Under the pieces are notes generated by a model, which made no database searches, was not told where the DNA came from, and saw nothing but the letters and a program-made list of their open reading frames with translations. From positions 1 through 64,000 of the forward strand of contig CAVZJO010000013.1 in NCBI GenBank assembly GCA_963775635.1: a DNA stretch of 64,000 nucleotides. The letters are read 5' to 3'. Of this stretch, positions 16,757-25,927 are shown piece after piece. This stretch comes from JALORV01 sp963775635 (lineage in GTDB: Bacteria > Pseudomonadota > Gammaproteobacteria > Burkholderiales > Burkholderiaceae_F). The translations under genes and the position numbers were made by a program. Every line of letters starts with the position of its first letter. Within the stretch, counting starts at the first letter, position 1.

Positions 16757-17644
16757 TCACTTCGCCGATGAGACCTGCGCGCTGAACCAGGTCGCCACGG
16801 CATTCGCAGACGCGGCAATCAGCTTCGCGTCGTCGTAGAAGTCAATCTGCCCCAAGGACTCCAGCCACAGGTCCCTCTTCGGTGCCTTCAACGCGGCATG
16901 GAATTTTCTCGCCAAGTCCGGCAGCAGCGCTCGCTCTGAATGGACGATGATGACCGGCACCTTCATGTCGACCGCAGCTTCCATCGCGTCGAAAGGCAGG
17001 AGGTAGGCGCGCGACTGCACGGCGAATCCGTTCACGTAGTTGGGGACGGCGCCACGCGGCGTTCCGTAGTACTCGTAGGCCTCGCGCAACGGCATCGCGA
17101 CGTTGCCGCCATCGGCCGCCACCGCCGGAATCGTCTCGGCGACCCCGGTTTCCTGCCACACGCGCTCGGCCTCGCGCGCAGCGTCGATCACAACCTGGAA
17201 GGTGGCGCCCATCGCTGTCCGAGTCTTGGCACCATCCGTATAGACGCCGGCCACGCCGGCCATTCCTCGGAATCGAGCATCCTCCGATACGGCGCGTGCC
17301 ATTGGACCCGCGCCGAAACAGATCCCGAGCCCGAAGACGGAAAGATCCTCGAATCGCTTGTCGGAGAGCAACGCCGTCGCAGCGTTCTTGATGTCCTCGA
17401 TCTTCGCGGCCGGCTTCTCGAATTGGCGCGGCTTCCCGCCGCTCTCACCGAAGTAGCGGTGGTCGAAGGCAAGAGCAGCGAAGCCGCGCTCCGACATCGC
17501 CTTCGCGTAGGCACCAGCCGCCTGTTCCTTGACCGACGTCAGAGGGCCGGACGTGACGACGATGCCGACGGGCCTCCGGACCGGCTGGAAGAGTGTGCCG
17601 ACGAGCGCCTCGCCGCCGCTTTCAAACGTAAACCGCTCTTGCAT
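16757..17644 (-). CDS. Alpha/beta hydrolase with cysteine at the nucleophile elbow
   Basis: 295 residues from the ATG at 17644; the frame is open for 29 more codons but these look non-coding. Features: V-G-I-V-V-T-S-G-P (oxyanion-hole strand), A-F-D-H-R-Y-F-G-E-S-G-G, nucleophile elbow G-L-G-I-C-F-G-A-G, and V-P-V-I-I-V-H-S-E-R-A-L-L before the acid position. The elbow carries Cys where most esterases have Ser, as in dienelactone-hydrolase-like groups. Substrate unknown; it probably acts in the cytoplasm. Confidence 0.85.
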   Translation of the reverse strand: MQERFTFESGGEALVGTLFQPVRRPVGIVVTSGPLTSVKEQAAGAYAKAMSERGFAALAFDHRYFGESGGKPRQFEKPAAKIEDIKNAATALLSDKRFEDLSVFGLGICFGAGPMARAVSEDARFRGMAGVAGVYTDGAKTRTAMGATFQVVIDAAREAERVWQETGVAETIPAVAADGGNVAMPLREAYEYYGTPRGAVPNYVNGFAVQSRAYLLPFDAMEAAVDMKVPVIIVHSERALLPDLARKFHAALKAPKRDLWLESLGQIDFYDDAKLIAASANAVATWFSAQVSSAK

Positions 17645-17755
17645 CGTTGTATCCCCGTCTAGTCGAGCGGCAAGGGCGGCGCCGCGATTGACTGCATCGC
17701 TTCGCGACCGGTCTTTGCTGGTGGGAAACACTCGGCCGAAAAGAAGGTTCGCATT

Positions 17756-18517
17756 TCAGAGACGGCTCAAACCGCCGTCAATCACGATCTCGCTGCCGAG
17801 CATGTAGCTCGACTCGTCGGAGGCGAGGAACACCGCCGCGTCGGCGATCTCGCGCGTGGTGCCGAAGCGACCCATGGGAACCTTGGTCGATATGTCATTC
17901 CGGAATTGCTCCGCGGCCTCGGCAGTGAGGCCGAGCTTGCCGAAAATTGGGGTTGTGATCGGCCCCGGGCTGATCGAGTTGACGCGCACGTTGCGGCCGT
18001 TCATCTCGAAGGGGAGGTTGCGCATCAGCGTGAGCAGAGCCGCCTTCGATGCCGAATAGACCGATTGCCCGGCCATGCCGATATGCGCCGCAATCGATGC
18101 GATCAGCACGATCGATGCAGAGTTGGAAAGCTGCGGCGCGAGGGCCTGCAACAGAAAGAACGGCCCCTTGAAGTTGGTGTCCATCTGCCGGTCGAAGCTC
18201 GCCTCGTCCCAGGCCTCGAGCGGGTTGAAGACACCGATGCCGGCGTTGACCACCACCGCGTCCACCTCGCCGAACTCTTGCTTGAGCCGCGCCGCGAGCG
18301 CCTTCTGATCGGCGATTTTGCCGGCGTCGCTCGCGATCACGATCGCTTCAGGTGCACTGCGCTCTTCGCGTCGGCGAGCGTCTCGGGATTGCGTCCGGTG
18401 AGCGCGACGTGCGCGCCCTCGGCGATGAAACGCTGTGCGATCTCGAGGCCGATGCCGGTGGTGCCGCCGGTGACGAGGACCTTCTTCCCGCTGAGACGTC
18501 CGTGATTCCTCGGTCAT
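17756..18517 (-). pseudogene. SDR family oxidoreductase with two frameshifts
   Basis: The ATG at 18517 opens a frame that loses homology within a few codons. The cofactor-binding N-terminus (G-K-K-V-L-V-T-G-G-T-T-G-I-G-L-E-I-A) is encoded one frame over, from about 18508 to 18345. The original frame resumes with A-I-V-I-A-S-D-A-G-K and runs through V-V-V-N-A-G-I-G, S-A-S-I-V-L-I-A-S-I, catalytic Y-S-A-S-K and the I-V-I-D-G-G end. Two opposite one-base shifts therefore compensate each other. Without them this would be a normal SDR of about 253 residues. It is divergent from the HxlR gene, which probably regulates it. Confidence 0.88.
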
Positions 18518-18520
18518 ATC

Positions 18521-18601
18521 AGTATCCTTTGGGGAACTGAGAGATTGCGACGATTCTGGGAGCGACAGTTCCTTTTGAAAAGTAGGCACCCTTTGGATAC
18601 T
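18521..18601. promoter_or_regulatory. Inverted repeat in SDR/HxlR divergent promoter
   Basis: AGTATCC (18521-18527) and GGATACT (18595-18601) form an inverted pair flanking the divergent promoter region. Each has an adjoining TTTGGG or CCCTTT. HxlR-type regulators bind such A/T-edged dyads, so this may be the operator for both genes. The spacing of 67 bases is long, so the two arms may instead belong to two separate sites. Confidence 0.4.
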
Positions 18602-18609
18602 ATGGCGGC

Positions 18610-19074
18610 GTGAAAGCCACCAATGCGCAGAAAGCGCGATCGCGCGACGCCAGCGTTACGGCTGTAACCGGAACGCCCGCTTCCTTGCCTGAATGCCCCT
18701 CGATGATCGAGGTGAACGGCGACAGCGGTTGCCCCATGGTGCTGCTGCTAGATACCATCGCTGGGCGCTGGAGCTTCCCGATCCTGTATCGCCTGATCCT
18801 GCAGGGGCAGCCGATCCGCTTCGGCGAGTTGAAGCGCGAGATCGGCCCGATAACGCAGAAGGAGTTGACCAAGCGCTTGCGCATGTTCGAGACGCTTGGC
18901 CTCGTTACCCGGACGGTCTATGCCGAGGTGCCGCCGCGGGTCGAGTACTGCATCACGGACTACGGCGCGAGCCTGCGAACGCCGCTCGCCGCGCTCGCGC
19001 AATGGAGTGCACACCAAGGCGCGCCGCTCTACGAGGCGCGCAGGAAGGCCAAGCGCGGGCGACGGCGCACGTAG
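18610..19074 (+). CDS. HxlR-family transcriptional regulator
   Basis: 154 residues from a GTG at 18610. The core winged helix has G-C-P-M-V-L-L-L-D-T-I-A-G-R-W-S-F-P-I-L-Y-R-L (written in family form W-x-x-x-I-L), R-F-G-E-L-K-R-E-I-G-P-I-T-Q-K-E-L-T-K-R-L, and Y-A-E-V-P-P-R-V-E-Y-C-I-T-D-Y-G. An N-terminal extension of about 30 residues is rich in A, S and T, so a later start is possible. HxlR proteins often sense electrophiles or oxidants through a cysteine; C41 is close to the usual position. Likely target: the divergent SDR. Confidence 0.92.
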   Translation: MKATNAQKARSRDASVTAVTGTPASLPECPSMIEVNGDSGCPMVLLLDTIAGRWSFPILYRLILQGQPIRFGELKREIGPITQKELTKRLRMFETLGLVTRTVYAEVPPRVEYCITDYGASLRTPLAALAQWSAHQGAPLYEARRKAKRGRRRT

Positions 19075-19115
19075 CTACTCGCGCTATGCAGCGGCATCTG
19101 CCGGAAAGCGGTCGA

Positions 19116-19764
19116 ATGGAAGTGTTTTCGGATCTCCTCGAAGGACCAGTCGCAAACTATCTCACTGGCGCCCGGTGCAGTCCTGTTGCGGCGCTTCGCG
19201 CTGGTCGAAGCACGTTCATTGCTGACCGAGGTCCAGAGGATCTCCGCTCGCGCGCCGTTCCGTCATCTGATCACCCCCGGCGGCTTCCGCATGTCGGTTG
19301 CGATGACGAACTGCGGCGCGGTCGGCTGGGTTTCCGACCGCAGCGGCTATCGCTACGACCGCACCGATCCGGACACCGGCCAAGGCTGGCCGCCGATGCC
19401 GAGCTTGTTCCTTAGTGTTGCGACGACGGCCGCGGCGGTCGCCGGTTTCAGTGGTTACGCACCCGATGTCTGCCTGATCAATCGATACGTGCCAGGCGCT
19501 CGACTGTCGCTGCATCAGGATCGCAATGAACTGGACGACGAGGCGCCCATCGTTTCCGTTTCTCTCGGCCTGTCAGCCATCTTTCTGTTCGGCGGACTGA
19601 AGCGATCCGACCGGTCCCTGCGCGTGCCCCTTGAGCACGGCGATGTCGTAGTTTGGGGCGGCCCGGCACGTATGCGTTTCCACGGCGTATTGCCACTCGC
19701 CGATGGACTTCACGCAGAAACGGGCGCGCAGCGGATCAACCTCACGTTTCGCACCGCTCTCTAG
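19116..19764 (+). pseudogene. alkB: DNA/RNA demethylase AlkB, frameshifted near N-terminus
   Basis: AlkB is an Fe(II)/2-oxoglutarate dioxygenase that removes alkyl lesions from nucleic acid bases. The main part from about 19165 is intact: F-R-H-L-I-T-P-G-G-F-R-M-S-V-A-M-T-N-C-G, C-L-I-N-R-Y-V-P-G-A-R-L-S-L-H-Q-D (Fe ligands H and D), V-V-V-W-G-G-P-A-R, R-F-H-G-V-L-P (Fe ligand H) and R-I-N-L-T-F-R. The first residues (M-E-V-F-S-D-L-L, ATG at 19116) are in another frame, and the expected L-A-P-G-A-V-L-L-R-R-F-A joins them after a one-base shift near 19160. A shortened protein could start at 19186. All catalytic residues are present. Confidence 0.9.
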
Positions 19765-19851
19765 TTCGGGGCAGCTGCAGACAAACTCAGGCCTAGGCGC
19801 CAGCCGAGGGCGGGGAAGAACGGTCAGCTTGGCAAACCGACGAGACTGCTC

Positions 19852-20806
19852 TCAGGCACTACTTCTCGTCGTGGCTGGACGCTTTCGTCTTCTGTCCTTC
19901 GTGGACGCATGCGACTTGCACGCGCCGGCCGTTACTTCGCGAATGATCTCGGCGAGACGTTGCGCGCCGGGGCCGGCGTGCTCGCGATCGGCGAAGATCA
20001 GATAGAGCTCAACGAAGGCCTCGGCACCCTCGCGCAGCGACAGAAGCTTGAGTTCTCCCGCGTCGAGTTCGTTTCGGATCTTGTCTTCGGGCAACCAGGC
20101 AAAGCCGTAGCCGGATCTCACCGCCTCGATCGAGGTGCCAATGTGGCTAACGGTCCAGCTCTGCGTCGTTTCCATCGACGGAGCAGATTCGCGCTCCGGG
20201 CTTGATTCGCGCACGAGCAAGTGTCGATACGGACGCAGGTCGCGCAGTGACAGCTTGCGTCCGAGCTGATGCAGGGGATGCTTCGGATGCGCGACCAGCA
20301 CGAAGCGCATGCGCAGCAGCGGTTCGCCGAGGAACCCCGCAGGAATGGTGCCGAAGATGGCGAGATCCGCCCGACCTTTCGTCAGCGCGTCGGTCCGATG
20401 CCCGAGCACCGATTCGATCAGTTCGATGCGCGTGGTCGGACTTTCCTCGCCAAAGCGGTCAAGGCAATCGAACAGCAGCCAGGTTGGATACAGCACTTCG
20501 ACCGCCAAGCGCAGCTCGGCCTCCCAGCCAGCTGATAGGCGTTGCGCCGATCGCTCGAGTTGGCCCGCCTCGTCGAGCAGGTAACGCGCGCGGCGCTGAA
20601 GCATCTGCCCCGTCGGGGTCAGTACGGCCTTGCGCCCGTCGATCCTGAACGCCTTGACGCCGAGCTGCGACTCGAGTTGCTGCACGGCGTAGGTCACCGA
20701 CGACTGGCTCTTGTGCAGTGTCTCCGCCGCTTTCGCGTAGCTGCCGTTATCGACGACCGCAACCAGCGCACGCCATTGATCGAGCGAGATCCGTGGGATT
20801 TGTCAT
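19852..20806 (-). pseudogene. LysR-family regulator, frameshifted at the N-terminus
   Basis: The helix-turn-helix (D-Q-W-R-A-L-V-A-V-V-D-N-G-S-Y-A-K-A-A-E-T-L then S-Q-S-S-V-T-Y-A-V-Q-Q-L-E) and the full ligand domain are in one frame ending at 19852. That frame has no usable start before a TGA. The natural ATG at 20806 (M-T-N-P-T) is one frame away and joins if one G is removed near 20793. An internal GTG would delete the DNA-binding helix. It is divergent from azoR, the expected target. The ligand domain includes V-L-V-A-H-P-K-H-P-L-H, as in effector-binding LysR proteins. Confidence 0.86.
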
Positions 20807-20906
20807 ATATTCAATTATTCGATCGATTCCGACGAAAGTTTGAGCTTTTTAATCGGATGCCGCAATGGTCGAATTCGCTCACTTCAACTGATCGAGCGAG
20901 TTCCAG

Positions 20907-21527
20907 ATGAAAACCCTGTTGCAGATCACATCGAGCCTTAACGCGGATGCGGGTCAGTCGACCCGCTTGGCCAAGCGCTTTGTCGCCGCTTGGCGCGAGT
21001 TGAATCCTGACGGCGAGGTCATCGTGCGCGACCTGGCCAAGCAGCCGGTGCCGCATCTCGACGACGCGCGCTTTGCGGCCTTCTTCTCGAAGCCGGGCGA
21101 GCGGACGATCGAGCAACAACGCGTCGTCGACTATTCGGACAGGCTGATCGACGAGTTGAAGCGTGCCGATGTCATCGTGCTCGGCCTTCCGATGTACAAC
21201 TTCGGTGTCCCGTCAACTCTCAAGGCGTACTTCGATCACATCGCGCGCGCCGGCGTGACATTCCGCTACACAGACAAAGGACCGGTCGGTCTACTAGGCG
21301 GCAAGGAAGTGTTCGTCTTCGCCGCGCGCGGCGGTCTGTACGCCGGCACTCCGCGCGATACGCAGACGCCTTATGTGCGTGACTTCCTCAGCTTCCTCGG
21401 CATGGACGACGTCGAATTCGTCTACGCCGAGGGGATGGCGCTCGGCGAAGAGCACCAGAAGCAGGCTCTCGACCGCGCGCATGCGGCGATCGATCAGCTG
21501 ATCGCGCCGCAGCCGCTGGCTGCCTGA
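20907..21527 (+). CDS. azoR: FMN-dependent NADH-azoreductase
   Basis: A 206-residue flavodoxin-like quinone/azo reductase that transfers two electrons from NAD(P)H. Motifs are the phosphate-binding S-S-L-N-A-D-A-G-Q-S-T-R-L at the N-terminus, the flavin loop P-M-Y-N-F-G-V-P-S-T-L-K-A-Y-F-D, and R-G-G-L-Y-A-G-T. Length equals the AzoR norm. Such enzymes protect against quinones and thiol stress. It is divergent from the LysR gene, with about 100 bases of A/T-rich promoter between them. Confidence 0.95.
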   Translation: MKTLLQITSSLNADAGQSTRLAKRFVAAWRELNPDGEVIVRDLAKQPVPHLDDARFAAFFSKPGERTIEQQRVVDYSDRLIDELKRADVIVLGLPMYNFGVPSTLKAYFDHIARAGVTFRYTDKGPVGLLGGKEVFVFAARGGLYAGTPRDTQTPYVRDFLSFLGMDDVEFVYAEGMALGEEHQKQALDRAHAAIDQLIAPQPLAA

Positions 21528-21531
21528 AATT

Positions 21532-22110
21532 TCAACCGGCATCTGGACCGGCGCCCAATCGTGCGCGCCGGTCGATCTCGGCCAGCAAGGCCTCAAATTG
21601 CGCGCGGATCGCGCTGCGCATCACGGGCAATCCGACCAGCGGCGGGATCCCGGCCATCGGTTCGATGACGGCGGAGTATTCGATCCGCGTGTGGCCGACG
21701 CCGGCGGTGCGCAGGCGATAACTCGATTCGAACCGCCTGAAATCGCCGGCGACGGCGCGCGCTGTCACCGCCTGTTGCCGCACTTCGTGGACCGCCAGCG
21801 TCAGGCTGAAGGCCTGTTTGAACGGCCCGAGGCCCGCGCGTCCCGACTGCAGCACCAGCGCGTTCGATCCGTCGCGCTCGAGCGTGCGGCTGGCCGACAT
21901 GTCGGGAATGAAGTCCGGTAGGCGGTCATAGCCGGTCAGCACATCCCAGGTCGTAACCTCATCGGCTGCGACCTCGGCCGTCGCGACGACGACGATTTCG
22001 TCGCCGCTTCGGCTGACCGAGAGGGTGGCCGGCGCTGCGGCGGCGGGCGCGACGAGTGGCAGCGCGAGGAATACGGCGAGCGTGCCGGATGACAGTCGAT
22101 TCGCGAACAT
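21532..22110 (-). CDS. Exported SRPBCC/polyketide-cyclase-like protein
   Basis: 192 residues from ATG 22110; an upstream extension in frame is rejected because this start exposes a signal peptide (hydrophobic run about residues 8-25, ending A-A-A-A-P). The mature domain resembles coenzyme Q-binding/START proteins: W-D-V-L-T-G-Y-D-R-L-P-D-F-I-P-D-M-S-A-S-R, then R-F-E-S-S-Y-R-L and V-G-L-P-V-M-R-S-A-I-R-A-Q-F-E-A-L-L-A-E-I. Ligand unknown. It is convergent with azoR, 4 bases apart. Confidence 0.83.
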   Translation of the reverse strand: MFANRLSSGTLAVFLALPLVAPAAAAPATLSVSRSGDEIVVVATAEVAADEVTTWDVLTGYDRLPDFIPDMSASRTLERDGSNALVLQSGRAGLGPFKQAFSLTLAVHEVRQQAVTARAVAGDFRRFESSYRLRTAGVGHTRIEYSAVIEPMAGIPPLVGLPVMRSAIRAQFEALLAEIDRRARLGAGPDAG

Positions 22111-22287
22111 GGTGATTGCCCCACAAGGCTTGGAAGAGACTTGTACGTACGCGACGACGAGCACTTTGGATGCACTCCGGGGAACCTTGGAAAGAGCCGG
22201 TGCCGCAGGATTCGGCCAACACCGGCCCTTCGGCTTGGGCGCCTGCTTAGTGAAAGACCGGACATTTCGGTCCGGTGCAACGAGCAA

Positions 22288-22995
22288 CTAACCAACCACG
22301 AAGTGCCAGAGCTCAAGACCAAGCCAGTTGCTGAATACGGCTTGTCCGGGTGGTGGAATCTCTAGAGCCCGCGAGTCCGGCCGCCTCACCGCCCAGCCGC
22401 GGGATAGGCAATGTGCACAGACGATGGCGCCGAGTCGCCCCGCCACGTGATAACGGCGCTCGCTCCAGTCCATGCAGGGTCGGCAAATCGGACGCGCCGA
22501 TTTGTCGCCAGCCGGTAGCAGAACTCCTATCTTTCGCAGTGACGCTTCAGCCCGGTTGGTAACCCAGCCGGCGTCTGCTTCCAAGACGACAGCCCGATCG
22601 TCGGCCAGCCGACGCGTGATCGCGACCCCGAGCCTGCCTGCGAGATGGTCATAGCAGGTGCGAGCCCTTCGCAAATACTCGTCCTTCGGCCCAGGCGTTA
22701 CGGGGCGAAATCCGGCGTCTCTTGCTGTAGCGATTCGCATGAGGCTTTCAAGAAGTGCCGCAACCGGTCCCGATGCGATGCGGTAATAGCGATGCCGGCC
22801 CAGCGTGGTCACCTGCAGCAATTCGGACTCCACTAGCAGGGCGAGGTGCCTGCTCGCTGTAGCCGCAGTAATGCCCGCAGTGCGTGCCAGTTGTGTGGCC
22901 GCCATTGACCGACCATCCATGAGCTGCAGCAGCATGGCGGTTCGAGCGGGCTCGCCGATCAGCGCGGCAATGCGTGCGACTTGGTTGACGTTCAT
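22288..22995 (-). CDS. ArsR-family regulator with C-terminal cysteine-rich region
   Basis: 235 residues from ATG 22995. Residues 1-95 are an ArsR winged helix (A-A-L-I-G-E-P-A-R-T-A-M-L-L-Q-L-M-D-G-R, A-G-I-T-A-A-T-A-S-R-H-L-A-L-L). The long C-terminus carries C-R-P-C-M-D-W-S-E-R-R-Y-H-V-A-G-R-L-G and C-A-H-C, as seen in a DUF-type extension of large ArsR proteins. The two C-x-x-C pairs may bind metal, which is inference. It is divergent from an MFS permease gene that it probably controls. Confidence 0.88.
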   Translation of the reverse strand: MNVNQVARIAALIGEPARTAMLLQLMDGRSMAATQLARTAGITAATASRHLALLVESELLQVTTLGRHRYYRIASGPVAALLESLMRIATARDAGFRPVTPGPKDEYLRRARTCYDHLAGRLGVAITRRLADDRAVVLEADAGWVTNRAEASLRKIGVLLPAGDKSARPICRPCMDWSERRYHVAGRLGAIVCAHCLSRGWAVRRPDSRALEIPPPGQAVFSNWLGLELWHFVVG

Positions 22996-23136
22996 GGATC
23001 TCGTTCTCACCGGCGAGCATAGTCTTGATGCTCGTTCAACACTTCGTTCTGCAGCGAAACGTTGCTGGGCCGAAGCCGGCGAAGATTGCTGTCAGTCCAG
23101 TTTCGACCTAGCTCCCGTTTCCGAGACGTTATCTCC

Positions 23137-24408
23137 ATGCAGACCATCGCCGCACCGTCGGCACGTCACTTCTTCGGCTCGCGGGTCGTCCGCGCGGCGT
23201 TCGTGCTGGCCATCTTCGGCTGGGGCGTCGGCTTCTACGGTCCACCCGTCTTTCTGCATGCGGTCGTCCAACGTACCGGTTGGTCACTCGCCCTCGCATC
23301 CGCTGCCGTAACGCTTCACTTCCTTTGCGGCACGCTTGTGATCGTGAACCTGCCGCGCCTGCACCAGCGTGTGGGGGTCGCAAGAACCATCATCCTTGGT
23401 TCCGTGGTGACCTCCGTGGGCGTGTTCGGCTGGGCAATAGCGACGGAGCCGTGGCATTTGTTCGCGGCAGCGCTCGTCAGCGGCGCGGGCTGGGTCACGA
23501 TGGGCGCAGTCGCCGTGAACGCTGTGATCTCGCCCTGGTTCGTGCGAACACGACCGAAAGCATTGGCCACTGCCTACAACGGCGCCAGCATCGGCGGCGT
23601 CATCTTTTCGCCGCTGTGGGTGGCCTTGATTCAGTCGACTGGTTTCGCCTGGGCTGCCAGCGCGGTCGGCGTCACGATGGTTGTGGTGCTGGGTTGGATG
23701 GCGGTTCGTATCTTTGCCATCGCACCGGAAAGCCTGGGGCAGTTGCCCGACGGCGACTCACCCGTGACAGCGGCCCGGCGTTCGACTGGCGTCGAAGCCC
23801 GCGCGCTGGCGGGAAAGCTACTCTGGCGCGACCGAGCGTTTCTGACTCTCGCCGCCGGCATGGCGATCGGCCTGTTTGCGCAGATCGGCCTGGTTGCACA
23901 CTTGTTCTCGCTGATGGCCCCCGCCTTGGGAGGCCAAGCCGCCGGCCTTGCGATGGGCGGCGCGACCGCTTGCGCGATTCTCGGTCGGGCTATTGCGGCT
24001 CGGCTGCTGATGCGTAACGCGGACCGCAGGCACGTAGCCGCAGGGGCTTACGGCATCCAGGCACTTGGATCGCTGCTGCTGCTCCTGGCGGATCAGGAGC
24101 GAACAGGTTTGATACTGCTGGGCGTATTGCTTTTTGGATCGGGCATCGGCAACGCGACGTCGCTTCCGCCGCTGATCGCCCAGACCGACTTTCCCGAGAG
24201 AGACGTTTCCCGCGTGGTCGCCCTCATTGTGGCGATCGGGCAGGGCACCTATGCCTTTGCGCCCGTCCTGTTCGGTTTGCTGCTCGTCACAATCGGCGCC
24301 GAGGTAGGTACTGGAATCGGCGCGCAATCGGTCTGGTTCTTCGCCACTGCGGCGGGCATTCAGTCAGTCGCGGCGGTTTGCCTTCTGGCGGGACGCTGCA
24401 AAGGTTGA
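23137..24408 (+). CDS. MFS transporter
   Basis: A 423-residue, 12-helix major facilitator. The ATG at 23137 is used because upstream codons encode no membrane or family sequence. It resembles the oxalate/formate-antiporter and drug-efflux MFS group: W-G-V-G-F-Y-G-P-P-V-F-L near helix 1, a duplicated topology with a central polar loop (about 195-225), and A-Q-T-D-F-P-E-R-D-V in the second half. Substrate unknown. It is paired divergently with the ArsR regulator, suggesting inducible export. The IS element begins 35 bases after its stop. Confidence 0.9.
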   Translation: MQTIAAPSARHFFGSRVVRAAFVLAIFGWGVGFYGPPVFLHAVVQRTGWSLALASAAVTLHFLCGTLVIVNLPRLHQRVGVARTIILGSVVTSVGVFGWAIATEPWHLFAAALVSGAGWVTMGAVAVNAVISPWFVRTRPKALATAYNGASIGGVIFSPLWVALIQSTGFAWAASAVGVTMVVVLGWMAVRIFAIAPESLGQLPDGDSPVTAARRSTGVEARALAGKLLWRDRAFLTLAAGMAIGLFAQIGLVAHLFSLMAPALGGQAAGLAMGGATACAILGRAIAARLLMRNADRRHVAAGAYGIQALGSLLLLLADQERTGLILLGVLLFGSGIGNATSLPPLIAQTDFPERDVSRVVALIVAIGQGTYAFAPVLFGLLLVTIGAEVGTGIGAQSVWFFATAAGIQSVAAVCLLAGRCKG

Positions 24409-24520
24409 TCGGCGCGAGCTGGGTTCCCAGCCAGTAGCATCGGTAATCGGGCTGTCCGTTAGATAGGAGTCGAGCTCTCCCTAGACTTGCAGGCCACCCA
24501 CCTGCGAAGGAGAGATCGCG

Positions 24521-25555
24521 ATGAAGTACTTCACCGGTATCGATGTGTCGCTGCGTTCCGTGTCGATCTGCGTCGTCGACGAGGCGGGTGCGGTTCGGTA
24601 TGAAGCCAAGGTGGCCGCCGAGATCGACGTGATCGTGGCAACGCTGCGCCGTTTCAGTGGCGAGATCAGGCAGGTTGGGTTCGAGGCTGGCACGCTGACG
24701 CAGTACCTGACCTACGGGTTGAGCCAGGCCGGCTTCGAAGTGATCTGCATGGAAGCGCGGCAGGTCGCCGCTTCCCTGGCAGCCATGCGCAACAAGACCG
24801 ATCGCAACGACGCCCGCGGGCTGGCGCAGATCCTGCGCACTGGCTGGTATCGCACCGTGCACGTCAAGAGTATCGAGAGTCATCAAGTCCGGGCCTTGCT
24901 GACGAGCCGCAAGATGATCCTCACCCAGTGCATCGATCTCGAGAACGAGCTGCGCGGTCTGCTCAAGGTGTTTGGTGTGCGGTTGCCACCGCGCGTCGGC
25001 CACGGCGGCTTCGACGAGATGGTGCGTCCCAAAGTGATTGCGTTACCCGAGCTGACGAGATGCTTGCTGCCGTTGCTGGACGCCCGCGTCGTGCTGTACC
25101 GCACATACCTACAGCTCGACACCGCCGTGCGCAGCATGGCGCGCAACGATCCGGTCTGCCAGCGCCTGATGACGGTGCCCGGCGTGGGCCCAGTCACCTC
25201 GCTCACCTTCAAAACGGCGGTCGACGAACCAACCCGCTTCCGCTCCTCACGCACGGTGGCCGCGCACTTCGGACTGACACCGCGGCGCTTTCAGTCGGGC
25301 GAGATGGATAACCCGGGCCGGATCTCCAAGGCCGGCGATTCCACCGTCCGACAGGCGTTGTACGGCGCCGCCCATGCCCTGATGACCCGCAGCGATGCCT
25401 GGTCAGTGCTCAAGGCCTGGGGGCTGCGCTTAGCCAAGACACGCGGCCATCGGCGGGCGGTGATCGCCGTGGCCCGCAAGCTGGCTGTGATCCTGCATCG
25501 GATGTGGATCAATGACACCGACTTCCGCGCAACGCGGATGGAGGTGGCCGCATGA
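24521..25555 (+). CDS. IS110/IS1111 family transposase
   Basis: A 344-residue, RNA-guided DEDD recombinase. The RuvC-like N-terminal domain has D8 (F-T-G-I-D-V-S), E55 (G-F-E-A-G) and D94/D97 (K-T-D-R-N-D-A-R). The C-terminal Transposase_20 domain has M-T-V-P-G-V-G-P-V-T and I-S-K-A-G-D, where S269 is the likely catalytic serine. A strong GAAGGAGA precedes the ATG. All motifs are intact, so the element may be active. Confidence 0.96.
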   Translation: MKYFTGIDVSLRSVSICVVDEAGAVRYEAKVAAEIDVIVATLRRFSGEIRQVGFEAGTLTQYLTYGLSQAGFEVICMEARQVAASLAAMRNKTDRNDARGLAQILRTGWYRTVHVKSIESHQVRALLTSRKMILTQCIDLENELRGLLKVFGVRLPPRVGHGGFDEMVRPKVIALPELTRCLLPLLDARVVLYRTYLQLDTAVRSMARNDPVCQRLMTVPGVGPVTSLTFKTAVDEPTRFRSSRTVAAHFGLTPRRFQSGEMDNPGRISKAGDSTVRQALYGAAHALMTRSDAWSVLKAWGLRLAKTRGHRRAVIAVARKLAVILHRMWINDTDFRATRMEVAA

Positions 25556-25797
25556 GTTGATGCCAACCGCTCCAACCAAACAACCGTCTTCGTTGAACGT
25601 GTGGACGAGGGTTCAGGATGAAGCCGCAAGTGTCTGCTGCGCTTCGAGCGCGACCAATAGCGAGGCTCTCCTTCCCATTCCGACCCATGCCTGCAGCGCG
25701 CCAGTTAAACCGCGCCCGACTGCGTAAAGAAGCGTGACCCACACCGAAACGAAGCCCTTGACGTGAACAACCCAGGAGCGCGACCCTTGACAAGAAC
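25556..25797 (+). ncRNA. Candidate guide (seek/bridge) RNA region of the IS
   Basis: The 242-base non-coding stretch between the transposase stop and the right inverted repeat. In the IS1111 group the guide RNA that selects the target is encoded in this position. The region contains short self-complementary segments but I cannot fold it here. The call rests on position and family knowledge only. Confidence 0.45.
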
Positions 25798-25927
25798 GCC
25801 CGATTAAAGAAGCAGTCCTTGGCGCTGACGGCGAATGACAGTGGACGGCCAACAGCTGCCGTACTTAATCTCCGCCAAAATGAACGACAAGTCTCTCGTG
25901 GAAAAATCAGAAGACGCGCAGAGAACC

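Larger units (their letters stand above)
24444..25806 (+). mobile_element. IS110-family (IS1111 group) insertion sequence
   Basis: About 1.36 kb. Short inverted repeats frame it: TAATCGGGC at 24444-24452 and its complement GCCCGATTA at 25798-25806, with further partial matching inward. The single transposase gene lies close to the left end, leaving about 240 bases of non-coding DNA at the right, the layout of the IS1111 group. No target duplication is evident, which is normal for this family. The exact ends may lie a few bases outside the repeats, because IS1111 repeats are sub-terminal. Confidence 0.8.
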
